From positions 1-7,925 of the forward strand of contig JAKSCZ010000306.1 in NCBI GenBank assembly GCA_022360335.1: a stretch of 7,925 nucleotides of DNA, read 5' to 3'. Under the pieces are notes generated by a model that searched no databases, was not told the origin of the DNA, and saw only the letters and a list, made by a program, of their open reading frames with translations. This DNA comes from Pseudomonadota bacterium. Lineage in GTDB: Bacteria > Pseudomonadota > Gammaproteobacteria > Steroidobacterales > Woeseiaceae. Shown here piece by piece: positions 1 through 6,564 of this stretch (positions within the stretch are counted from its first letter, which is position 1; every line of letters begins with the position of its first letter). The position numbers were made by a program, and so were the translations under genes.

Positions 1-1
1 C

Positions 2-1450
2 CCGAAGTTCTCGTCCCAGACCAAGGACAAATTGGTTTCATCCGAAATTAAAGGCATCGTCGAACAGGCCATGGCCGGGCGGCTCGAGGAATTCCTGCTC
101 GAGCATCCGGTCGAAGCGAAGGCCATCGTGTCGAAGATCGTCGATGCCGCGCGCGCGCGCGAGGCTGCCCGCAAGGCGCGCGAGATGACGCGGCGCAAGG
201 GCGCGCTCGACGTCGCGGGCCTGCCGGGCAAGCTCGCCGATTGCCAGGAGAAGGATCCGGCGTTCTCGGAACTCTTTCTGGTCGAGGGCGATTCGGCCGG
301 CGGCTCGGCCAAGCAGGGCCGCGACCGCCGTACCCAGGCGATCCTGCCCCTGAAAGGCAAGATCCTGAACGTCGAGAAAGCGCGTTTCGACAAGATGCTG
401 TCCTCGGCCGAAGTCGGCACGCTGATCACGGCCCTCGGCACGGGAATAGGACGCGACGACTTCGATCCCGACAAGCTGCGCTACCACCGGATCATCATCA
501 TGACCGATGCCGACGTCGACGGTTCGCACATACGCACGCTGCTGTTGACGTTTTTCTACCGGCAGATGCCCGAACTCATCGAGCGCGGCCACGTTTACAT
601 CGCACAGCCGCCGCTCTACAAGATAAAGCGCGGCAAACAGGAGGTGTACGTCAAGGACGACGCCGAGCTCGACGCCTATCTGCTGAACGCCGCAATGGAC
701 GGCGCCGCGCTCTACGTCAACGCCGGGGCGCCGGCGCTGGCCGGGGCCGGCCTGGAAGCGCTGGCCAGGGAATACATCGCGGTCGAGAACATCGTCGCGC
801 GACTCGCGCTTCGCTACGACGAAGCCGTGCTGCGGGCGATCAATACGCTGCCGGGCGTTTCGGCCGAGGATGCCGAGGACCTCGATGCGCTGGCGAAATG
901 GACCGAAAGGCTCAGTGCGGCGCTGCCCAAGCACGCGGGCGATCGCGCCGGGAACGGCAACGGCGGCAGCTATTCGGCGGCGCTCGAACGGGGCGACGAA
1001 GACGGCGAGGGCGTGCGCATCGCGGTCACCCGGGTACAGCACGGCCTCGGGGCGACGCGCTACCTGCCGCGCGAGTTTTTCGGCACCAACGAGTACCGGC
1101 ACATGACGGAGCTTGCGGCGAAGCTCGACGACCTGCTGTCCGAGGGCGCGTTCGTCAGGCGCGGCGAGCGCGAGCAGTCGATCGATTCGTTCGCCGCCGC
1201 CGTGGAATGGCTCATGAGCGAGGCGCGCCGGGGCCAGTCGATCCAGCGCTACAAGGGCCTCGGCGAGATGAACCCCGAGCAGCTCTGGGATACGACCGTG
1301 AATCCGGATACGCGCCGGCTGATGCAGGTCAGGATCGAGGACGCGGTCAAGGCCGACGAGATCTTCACGACGCTGATGGGCGACCAGGTCGAACCGCGTC
1401 GCGAATTCATCGAAAGAAACGCCCTGACGGTCGAAAATCTCGATATCTGA
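2..1450 (+). CDS. gyrB: DNA gyrase subunit B, C-terminal part (5' end outside window)
   Basis: ATP-dependent type IIA topoisomerase subunit that introduces negative supercoils with GyrA in the cytoplasm. The frame is open from base 2 and begins PKFSSQTKDKL, the end of the transducer domain, so roughly the first 330 residues lie outside the window; 482 residues are visible. The TOPRIM domain shows EGDSAGGSAKQGRDR (catalytic Glu codon 284-286) and DADVDGSH (metal-binding Asp codons 506-508 and 512-514). QRYKGLGEMNPEQLW (from 1244) and the ending EPRREFIERNAL..ENLDI are classical GyrB tail motifs. Between about 650 and 1240 lies the roughly 170-200 residue insert found in E. coli-type GyrB and absent from short GyrB and from ParE, which argues for gyrase rather than topoisomerase IV. 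The insert holds a Gly/Asn-rich stretch (932-1016) that looks like a flexible linker. The TGA stop is at 1448-1450. Identification is secure. Confidence 0.98.
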   Translation, partial: PKFSSQTKDKLVSSEIKGIVEQAMAGRLEEFLLEHPVEAKAIVSKIVDAARAREAARKAREMTRRKGALDVAGLPGKLADCQEKDPAFSELFLVEGDSAGGSAKQGRDRRTQAILPLKGKILNVEKARFDKMLSSAEVGTLITALGTGIGRDDFDPDKLRYHRIIIMTDADVDGSHIRTLLLTFFYRQMPELIERGHVYIAQPPLYKIKRGKQEVYVKDDAELDAYLLNAAMDGAALYVNAGAPALAGAGLEALAREYIAVENIVARLALRYDEAVLRAINTLPGVSAEDAEDLDALAKWTERLSAALPKHAGDRAGNGNGGSYSAALERGDEDGEGVRIAVTRVQHGLGATRYLPREFFGTNEYRHMTELAAKLDDLLSEGAFVRRGEREQSIDSFAAAVEWLMSEARRGQSIQRYKGLGEMNPEQLWDTTVNPDTRRLMQVRIEDAVKADEIFTTLMGDQVEPRREFIERNALTVENLDI

Positions 1451-1453
1451 ACG

Positions 1454-1487
1454 GATTCCGGTAGACTGGTTTCGATTGAATCTTTTT
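1454..1487 (+). terminator. possible weak terminator after gyrB
   Basis: Just after the gyrB stop, GATTC (1454-1458) can pair with GAATC (1478-1482), directly followed by five T residues (1483-1487). A small inner stem, CCGG/CTGG around TAGA (1458-1469), could also form. The outer stem is only 5 bp with a 19-nt loop, so this is a weak candidate for an intrinsic terminator separating gyrB from the downstream peptidase gene. It may be chance. Confidence 0.2.
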
Positions 1488-1522
1488 GCCCGCGCAGGGT
1501 CAGACAACCCGGAACTCGAAGT

Positions 1523-1540
1523 GCCCGGCGCAGGCCGGGC
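1523..1540 (+). other. 7-bp GC hairpin in the leader of the M13 peptidase gene
   Basis: GCCCGGC (1523-1529) and GCCGGGC (1534-1540) form a perfect 7-bp inverted repeat around the loop GCAG. No T-tract follows, so it is not a standard intrinsic terminator. It ends 17 nt before the Shine-Dalgarno of the peptidase gene. It could protect the mRNA 3' end of gyrB or lie in the 5' leader of the peptidase message. No convincing -10/-35 pair was found in the 1451-1569 spacer. Confidence 0.4.
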
Positions 1541-1557
1541 GGCACCACCTGACAATT

Positions 1558-1563
1558 AAGGGG
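1558..1563 (+). promoter_or_regulatory. ribosome binding site for the M13 peptidase
   Basis: AAGGGG lies 6 nt ahead of the GTG at 1570. It decides the start: the upstream in-frame TTG at 1486 has no comparable site and would place about 28 non-conserved residues in front of the signal peptide. Confidence 0.7.
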
Positions 1564-1569
1564 ATCAAC

Positions 1570-3618
1570 GTGAAGAAATTTGTGATCGGCGCCGCCGCGC
1601 TGTTCGTCGCCGTCGCCTGTTCTCAGCAGGAATCCGCCGGGCCGGCCGCCGCCGCCGGGCCTAAGGCGCCCGTCTCCGGCATCGACCTGTCGGCCATGAA
1701 CACGGACGTTCGCCCCGGGGACGACTTCTTCGCCTACGTGAACGGGCGCTGGGTCGATACGGCCGAGATGCCGGCCGACAAGTCGCGTTACGGCGTCTTC
1801 GACAAGCTGCGCGACGAGTCGCAGGAAGCCGTCAGGGCGATCATCGAGAAATCGGCCAGCGGCGATTTCGCGAAGGGCACGGACGAGCAGAAAGTCGGGG
1901 ACATGTACAATTCCTTCCTCGACTGGGAAACGCGCAACGCGCGCGGCATCGAGCCGCTCCGGCCCGAGCTCGATCGCATCGGCGCGATCGAAAGCCACGA
2001 CGATCTGGCCGTCTACTTCGCCGGCGCGCTGACCCGCGGCCTGGACTCGCCGCTTGCCGCGCAGCAGCTCACCGACTTCCTGGACCCGACCCGCTACGCC
2101 GTCCTCGTCGCGCAGAGCGGCCTCGGCCTGCCGGATCGCGAGTACTACTTCAACGAGGACGAGAACTCCGGGCAAATCCGGCAGAAGTACGTCGCACACA
2201 TCGAGAAGATGTTCGACATCGCGGGTTTCGAGGGCGGTGCGGATGCGGCACGGACCGTCATGGCCCTCGAGACGCGGCTGGCCGCCGAGAACATGAAGAA
2301 GGAACAGCTGCGCGACTACGCGGGCAATTACAGGAAGTACGCCCTTTCCGACCTGCCGGGCCTGATGCCGAACTTCAACTGGGACGGCTACCTGACCGAA
2401 CTCGGCATCCAGGACCTCCCCGAGATCGTCGTCTTCACGAAAGCCTACGTCGAGGCGCTCGACGGCATCGTCCGGGACACCGATCTCGATACCTGGAAAA
2501 CCTATCTGACGTGGAACGCCCTCAACAACACCGCGGGCCGCCTGACGAAGGAACTCGACGTGCAGAACTTCGAGTTCTACGGCAAGGTCCTCTCGGGCAC
2601 CGAGGAGCAGCGGCCGGACTGGCGACGCGCCGTCAGCACCGTCGACGGCACGCTCGGCGAAATCGTCGGCAAGGTCTACGTCAAGGAGTATTTCCCGCCC
2701 GAGGCGAAGGAGCGCATGCTCGAGCTGGTCGGCAACCTCGTCAAGGCCTACGAGAAGAGCATCAGGGAGCTCGACTGGATGGGCGAGGAGACCAAGGTGC
2801 AGGCGCTCGACAAGCTGTCGAAGTTCACGCCGATGATCGGCTATCCGGACAAGTGGCGCGACTACGATGCGCTCGAGATCGAGCGCGACGACTTCTACGG
2901 CAACATCGAACGCGCCGCCTATGCCGAATACAAGCGCCAGCTCGAGCGGCAGGGCGGACCCGTCGACCGCGAGGAGTGGTTCATGAACCCGCAGACGGTG
3001 AATGCCTACTACAACCCGCCGATGAACCAGATCGTGTTTCCGGCCGCGATCCTGCAGCCGCCGTTCTTCAATATGGAAGCGGACGACGCGGTCAACTACG
3101 GCGCCATCGGCGCCGTCATCGGCCACGAGATCGGTCACGGTTTCGACGACAAGGGCAGCACCTTCGACGGCGACGGGGTCCTGCGCAACTGGTGGACCGA
3201 CGAAGACCGGACCGCGTTCGAGGCGCGCACCGGGGCGCTCGTTGCGCAGTACGACGAGTTCATGCCGTTCGACGACCTGGCCGTCAACGGCGAATTCACC
3301 CAGGGTGAGAATATCGGCGACCTCGGCGGCATCTCGATCGGCCTGCTCGCGTATCGGATGTCCCGCGGCGGCGAAGAGCCGCCCGTCATCGACGGTTTCA
3401 CGGGCGTCCAGCGCGTCTTCCTGGGCTTCGCCCAGGTGTGGCGCAGCATCATCCGGGACGAAGCGCTGCGCCGGCAGATCGCAACGGATCCGCATTCGCC
3501 GGCCGTGTACCGGACGAACGGCCCGGTGCGCAACGTGCCGGAGTGGTATGCGGCGTTCGGCGTGCAGGAGGACGACGCGCTGTTCCTGCCCGAAGAGGAG
3601 CGCGTGAAGATCTGGTGA
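1570..3618 (+). CDS. M13 family zinc metallopeptidase (neprilysin/PepO-like), putative lipoprotein
   Basis: Zinc endopeptidase of the neprilysin/endothelin-converting-enzyme family, which cleaves oligopeptides, usually on the hydrophobic side. The 682-residue length is normal for bacterial members. GTG 1570 gives the N-terminus VKKFVIGAAALFVAVAC, a short basic start and hydrophobic core ending at Cys17, followed by a Gln/Ala/Pro-rich linker. This resembles a lipoprotein signal, though the -3 residue is Ala rather than Leu. The N-terminal M13 domain opens near residue 40 (DVRPGDDFFAYVNGRW). The peptidase domain shows the substrate-binding motif NAYYNP (478-483), zinc motif HEIGH (519-523, Glu520 catalytic), third zinc ligand Glu580 with Asp584 in ENIGDLGG, and His642/Arg648 at the spacing of neprilysin His711/Arg717. 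It ends RVKIW, like the family's C-terminal CxxW. All catalytic residues are present, so it should be active, probably in the periplasm or on the outer membrane. It follows gyrB by 119 nt and is likely expressed separately. Family call is secure; substrate unknown. Confidence 0.95.
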   Translation: MKKFVIGAAALFVAVACSQQESAGPAAAAGPKAPVSGIDLSAMNTDVRPGDDFFAYVNGRWVDTAEMPADKSRYGVFDKLRDESQEAVRAIIEKSASGDFAKGTDEQKVGDMYNSFLDWETRNARGIEPLRPELDRIGAIESHDDLAVYFAGALTRGLDSPLAAQQLTDFLDPTRYAVLVAQSGLGLPDREYYFNEDENSGQIRQKYVAHIEKMFDIAGFEGGADAARTVMALETRLAAENMKKEQLRDYAGNYRKYALSDLPGLMPNFNWDGYLTELGIQDLPEIVVFTKAYVEALDGIVRDTDLDTWKTYLTWNALNNTAGRLTKELDVQNFEFYGKVLSGTEEQRPDWRRAVSTVDGTLGEIVGKVYVKEYFPPEAKERMLELVGNLVKAYEKSIRELDWMGEETKVQALDKLSKFTPMIGYPDKWRDYDALEIERDDFYGNIERAAYAEYKRQLERQGGPVDREEWFMNPQTVNAYYNPPMNQIVFPAAILQPPFFNMEADDAVNYGAIGAVIGHEIGHGFDDKGSTFDGDGVLRNWWTDEDRTAFEARTGALVAQYDEFMPFDDLAVNGEFTQGENIGDLGGISIGLLAYRMSRGGEEPPVIDGFTGVQRVFLGFAQVWRSIIRDEALRRQIATDPHSPAVYRTNGPVRNVPEWYAAFGVQEDDALFLPEEERVKIW

Positions 3619-3623
3619 GCCCG

Positions 3624-3638
3624 GGCCCGTTCAGGGCC
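3624..3638. other. short inverted repeat at the convergent gene junction
   Basis: GGCCC (3624-3628) and GGGCC (3634-3638) pair around GTTCA. The hairpin starts in the 12-nt gap after the M13 peptidase stop and runs over the stop codon of the opposing M28 peptidase gene. There is no T-tract on either strand. It could weakly help 3' end formation on both strands, but it is short and may be incidental in such GC-rich DNA. Confidence 0.25.
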
Positions 3639-5268
3639 TCGCGAAGCGCTCGCCGAAGAAGTTGTCTTCCTTCCACCGCGGGCGCGGTCCGCCCATGGCA
3701 ACGGCGTAGCCGATGCGCGCGTGCGCGCGCGCGAAACGCACGGCCGATCCCCAGTCGACGGGCCTCGACGAATCGTCGCTCGGCTTGTGGTAGTGGTTCC
3801 CGATGAACTCCCGGAAGATCGTCTCGCGGTCGATGCCGTCGTCCTGCGACCCGAATCCGGGCACGAGGAAGAGGGCGGGAATGCCCTTGCGCACGAACGA
3901 GTACTGATCCGACCGGACGAACAGGCTCTCCTCCGGCATCGGGTCGGGCGCGAACGCGAAGCCCTCCGCACGGGCTGCGCGCTCGGCCGGGCCCTGCAGC
4001 GACGAATGCCCGGAGCCGAATGCGATCAGGTCGGCGACGGGGTAGAGGAACAGGGGCATGTCGAGATTGACGTTGGCGACGATCGAGCTCGCCGGCACGA
4101 CGGGGTGGTTGACGAAATAGTCCGAGCCGAGCAGGCCGCGCTCTTCGGCGGTAAGCGCGACGAACAGCAGCGAACGACGCGGCGGGAACGCCGCGAACGA
4201 CCGGGCCGTCTCGAGCATCAGCGCGACCCCCATGGCGTTGTCGTAGGCGCCGTTGTAAACGCGGGTCTCACCGTCCTCGACGACCGTGCCGATGTGGTCG
4301 AGGTGCGCGGTGTAGACGACGTATTCGTCGGCCAGCGCCGGGTCCGTGCCGCGAACCATGCCGACGACGTTCGGGCTGCTGATCGACGTGTGCCGGGAGG
4401 CGTTCGCCATCGTCACCTCGACGCCGAGGTGTGCCGATGCGGGTTCACCGGCCTCCATCCTGTCGAGCGACGCTTCATAGCTGATCGGCGCGTCGGCGAA
4501 CAGCGCCCCGGCCGTCGCCGGGCTCAGGTAGGTGCGAACGCGAATCGCCGGGAAGTGATCGGCCGCCCGCCCGTCGTCGGTGATCCAGCGCATCTGCGGG
4601 CGTCGCCCGAACAGCGTCTTCGCCTCGCTCCACGGCCGTTTTTCCTCCGCGTCGCGCGAGCGCAGCGTGATCGCACCGACGGCGCCGCGCGCGGCGGCCT
4701 CCCGGAGCTTGGTCAGGGACGACGCGAAATACGCGCGCTGCTCGCCGGAAATCGAGGCCGGGGCGCCGCGGTACGCGGCGACGATCCTGCCCGCGACGTC
4801 GATACCCTCGTAGTCCGAGTAGCCGAATTCGGGTGCGTGCACGCCGTAGCCGACATAGACGACTTCGGCGCGGACCCGGGACTCCGTCGCGACCGGGTCG
4901 GGAAAGCTCGCGAAATCGTCGCGGTAGACGAAGCGCCGGTCCGCCTCGCCGTGGAGCGTGAATTCGGCCGAGTCGAGCGTATAGGAGCGAAGCGGAACCG
5001 GCTGGTACCAGCCGTCGGGGCCCGCCGGTTCGACGCCCATCGCGGCGAGCTGCCCGGCGACGTACTCGGCGGCCTTGTCGTAACCCGGCCGGCCGGTCAT
5101 GCGGCCCTCGAGTCCGTCGCTTGCCAGGTAGGCGACGTGTTTCTGCAGCGCGCGCTGCCCGATCAGGTCGAGCGCGTCGTTCACCGACGCCGGCGGCGGC
5201 GCGGCGCAGGCGACCAGCGCCAGGGCCGTCAGCAGGCACGCACCCGGAGCCGGTCGTCGGGCCGTCAC
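3631..5268 (-). CDS. M28 family zinc aminopeptidase-like lipoprotein with PA domain
   Basis: Predicted exported metallopeptidase of 545 residues, in the range of PA-domain M28 proteins. The start is GTG at 5268-5266, which overlaps the plsC stop by 4 nt (GTGA). It gives a basic start, a hydrophobic stretch and a good lipobox, LVAC, with Cys21 as the lipidated residue. Residues about 33-80 form the conserved lead-in (HVAYLASDGLEGRMTGRPG). A PA-type insert with DYEGIDVAGRIVAAYRG spans roughly 150-250. The M28 catalytic core follows with both zinc sites: His322 in AHLDHIG, bridging Asp343 in NGAYDNAMG, catalytic Glu375 and ligand Glu376 in TAEERGLLGS, Asp403 in VNLDM, and His494 in HYHKPSDD. All ligands are intact, so activity is expected, probably release of N-terminal amino acids from peptides in the periplasm or at the outer membrane. 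The exact specificity (aminopeptidase, carboxypeptidase or other) cannot be read from sequence. Last gene of the glyS-gmhB-plsC unit; no Shine-Dalgarno is visible, so translation probably depends on coupling. Confidence 0.94.
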   Translation of the reverse strand: MTARRPAPGACLLTALALVACAAPPPASVNDALDLIGQRALQKHVAYLASDGLEGRMTGRPGYDKAAEYVAGQLAAMGVEPAGPDGWYQPVPLRSYTLDSAEFTLHGEADRRFVYRDDFASFPDPVATESRVRAEVVYVGYGVHAPEFGYSDYEGIDVAGRIVAAYRGAPASISGEQRAYFASSLTKLREAAARGAVGAITLRSRDAEEKRPWSEAKTLFGRRPQMRWITDDGRAADHFPAIRVRTYLSPATAGALFADAPISYEASLDRMEAGEPASAHLGVEVTMANASRHTSISSPNVVGMVRGTDPALADEYVVYTAHLDHIGTVVEDGETRVYNGAYDNAMGVALMLETARSFAAFPPRRSLLFVALTAEERGLLGSDYFVNHPVVPASSIVANVNLDMPLFLYPVADLIAFGSGHSSLQGPAERAARAEGFAFAPDPMPEESLFVRSDQYSFVRKGIPALFLVPGFGSQDDGIDRETIFREFIGNHYHKPSDDSSRPVDWGSAVRFARAHARIGYAVAMGGPRPRWKEDNFFGERFARP

Positions 5269-6005
5269 GAGGCGCGCCGTTTGCGCCGGTAACCGGAACT
5301 GATTTCCGTCATCTTGTTTTCGATCCAGTCCTGTACGAGAAGGTTCGTTTCCCGGGGCGGCCGCCCCGCGGCGCTGATCGGCGGGCCGATGCAAAAACGC
5401 ACCGTGCCGGGCCGTTTCGTAAACTCGCGCCGGCCCCAGACGTCGGCCGCGTTGTGCGCGACGGGGACGATGGGCACGCCGGCCTCCTGGGCCAGGGCGG
5501 CGCCGGATACGCCGTAACGGCGGGTCTCGCCCGGCGGCATGCGCGTTCCCTCGGGGAAGATCGTGACCCAGAGGCCCTCGGCGAGGCGTTCGGTGCCCTG
5601 TCGAATCACCTGTTTGACCGCCGCCCCGCGCGAGTTCCGTCGAATGGCGATCGGCCGGAAGACGAGCCATATCGCCCAACCGAAGAACGGCATGAAGATC
5701 GTCTCTCGCTTGATGACCCAGCACGTCCTCGGGAAGAGGGTCACGTGGGTGTACGTCTCGAGCGTGGACGAGTGCTTGATCATGACGACACTGGGTTCGT
5801 CGGGGAGGTGTTCCCGGCCCTCGACGACGATCTTCATGCCGCAAAAGAACTCGCCGGCCCACATCGCGAGCCTCGCGTAGCTCAGGACGAAGCGCCACAG
5901 GAAATCCTGCGGCGCCCAGAAGATCAGCAGCAGCGCTGTCGAATACAGGCAAACCGAGCCGAAACAGAAGCCCAGGAACGCCGCCGATCGCAAGCGGAGC
6001 ATCAT
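5265..6005 (-). CDS. plsC: 1-acyl-sn-glycerol-3-phosphate acyltransferase (PlsC/LptA type)
   Basis: Inner-membrane enzyme that acylates lysophosphatidic acid to phosphatidic acid, the second acylation in phospholipid synthesis. It is 246 residues from the first ATG (6005-6003), which overlaps the gmhB stop as ATGA; a second ATG follows immediately at 6002. A hydrophobic N-terminal membrane segment spans residues about 8-31. Acyltransferase motifs appear in order: His78-SSTL-Glu83 (the catalytic HX4D/E block, here with Glu), RPIAIRRN (117-124) as the glycerol-phosphate binding region, FPEGTR (150-155), and VPIVPVAHNA as the fourth block. The C-terminus is strongly basic (GYRRKRRAS). HX4E in a KHxSxxET context is, from family knowledge, a recurrent proteobacterial variant. 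The neighbour order matches Pseudomonas, where this gene lies between gyrB and gmhB. No strong ribosome site is seen, consistent with coupling to gmhB. Confidence 0.95.
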   Translation of the reverse strand: MMLRLRSAAFLGFCFGSVCLYSTALLLIFWAPQDFLWRFVLSYARLAMWAGEFFCGMKIVVEGREHLPDEPSVVMIKHSSTLETYTHVTLFPRTCWVIKRETIFMPFFGWAIWLVFRPIAIRRNSRGAAVKQVIRQGTERLAEGLWVTIFPEGTRMPPGETRRYGVSGAALAQEAGVPIVPVAHNAADVWGRREFTKRPGTVRFCIGPPISAAGRPPRETNLLVQDWIENKMTEISSGYRRKRRAS

Positions 6006-6562
6006 GCCGCGACGATCGCCTGCGCTGCGGCCGCCAGGTCGTCGTAAACCGGCACGCGGCCGAGCGCCCCGGGCAGGGCGGCCTCGGTCCGGCTGCCGTT
6101 GCCGGTACGCACGAGCACGGGTGCCGCGCCGGCGGCTGCCGCCGCCTCGAGATCGCGCAGCGAATCGCCGATGGCGGGCACGCCGTCCAGCGGCGTCCCG
6201 TAGTACCGCGCGAGTCGTTCGAGCAGACCGGGATTCGGCTTGCGGCAGCGGCAGCCGTCGCCGGGCCCGTGCGGGCAGACGACGATGCGACCGACCCTGC
6301 CGCCCGCCGCGTCCACGAGCCGGCGGAGTTTGCGATGCATTCCCGCGAGCGCCTTCCGGTCGAAGAGCCCGCGGGCGAGACCGGACTGGTTGCTGGCGAC
6401 GGCGACCGTGTAGCCGGCGGTACAGAGGGCCGCGATCGCCTCGATGCTGCCCGGAAGCGGCAGCCACTCCTCTGCCGACTTGACGAACGCGGAGGAGTCC
6501 CGGTTGATGACGCCGTCCCGATCGAGGATCACGAGCCCCTTTGCGTCGAGCCTTGCCGCCAT
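6002..6562 (-). CDS. gmhB: D-glycero-beta-D-manno-heptose-1,7-bisphosphate 7-phosphatase
   Basis: HAD-superfamily phosphatase of ADP-heptose synthesis. It removes the 7-phosphate of heptose bisphosphate in the cytoplasm to supply the LPS inner core. It is 186 residues, usual for GmhB. Motif I is LDRDGVIN with nucleophile Asp14 and acid/base Asp16. Motif II lies in VASNQSG (Ser57/Asn58). Lys108 in CRKPNPG serves as motif III, and GDSLRDL gives Asp133 and Asp137 as motif IV. The structural zinc loop is present: Cys96, His98, Cys104 and Cys106 in CPHGPGDGCRC, a shorter loop than in E. coli GmhB. This loop separates it from the histidinol-phosphatase relatives less well than context does, but the neighbourhood (glyS upstream, plsC downstream) is the classical GmhB location. 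The ATG at 6562-6560 lies 2 nt after the glyS stop; the gene ends in an ATGA overlap with plsC. Confidence 0.95.
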   Translation of the reverse strand: MAARLDAKGLVILDRDGVINRDSSAFVKSAEEWLPLPGSIEAIAALCTAGYTVAVASNQSGLARGLFDRKALAGMHRKLRRLVDAAGGRVGRIVVCPHGPGDGCRCRKPNPGLLERLARYYGTPLDGVPAIGDSLRDLEAAAAAGAAPVLVRTGNGSRTEAALPGALGRVPVYDDLAAAAQAIVAA

Positions 6563-6564
6563 CG

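Noticed and set aside
38..1555. Long minus-strand open frame (505 codons) opposite gyrB
   Set aside because: The sense strand is unmistakable gyrB. The antisense product is Arg/Asp/Val-rich with no recognisable motif, as expected for a high-G+C shadow frame.
1486..1569. N-terminal extension of the M13 peptidase from TTG 1486
   Set aside because: It would bury the signal peptide behind about 28 unrelated residues and has no ribosome site, whereas GTG 1570 has AAGGGG at 6 nt.
1249..3495. Very long minus-strand open frame (748 codons) opposite the M13 peptidase and the end of gyrB
   Set aside because: It spans two real genes on the other strand, has biased composition and no domain I recognise. 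Length alone is not evidence at this G+C.
3721..5292. Plus-strand open frame (523 codons) opposite the M28 peptidase
   Set aside because: It is Arg/Gly/Val-rich and covers a gene whose metal ligands are all in place on the minus strand. Shadow frame.
5269..5952. Extension of the M28 peptidase frame upstream into plsC
   Set aside because: The extra residues lie wholly inside plsC in another frame and lack conserved character. The lipoprotein signal begins at GTG 5268.
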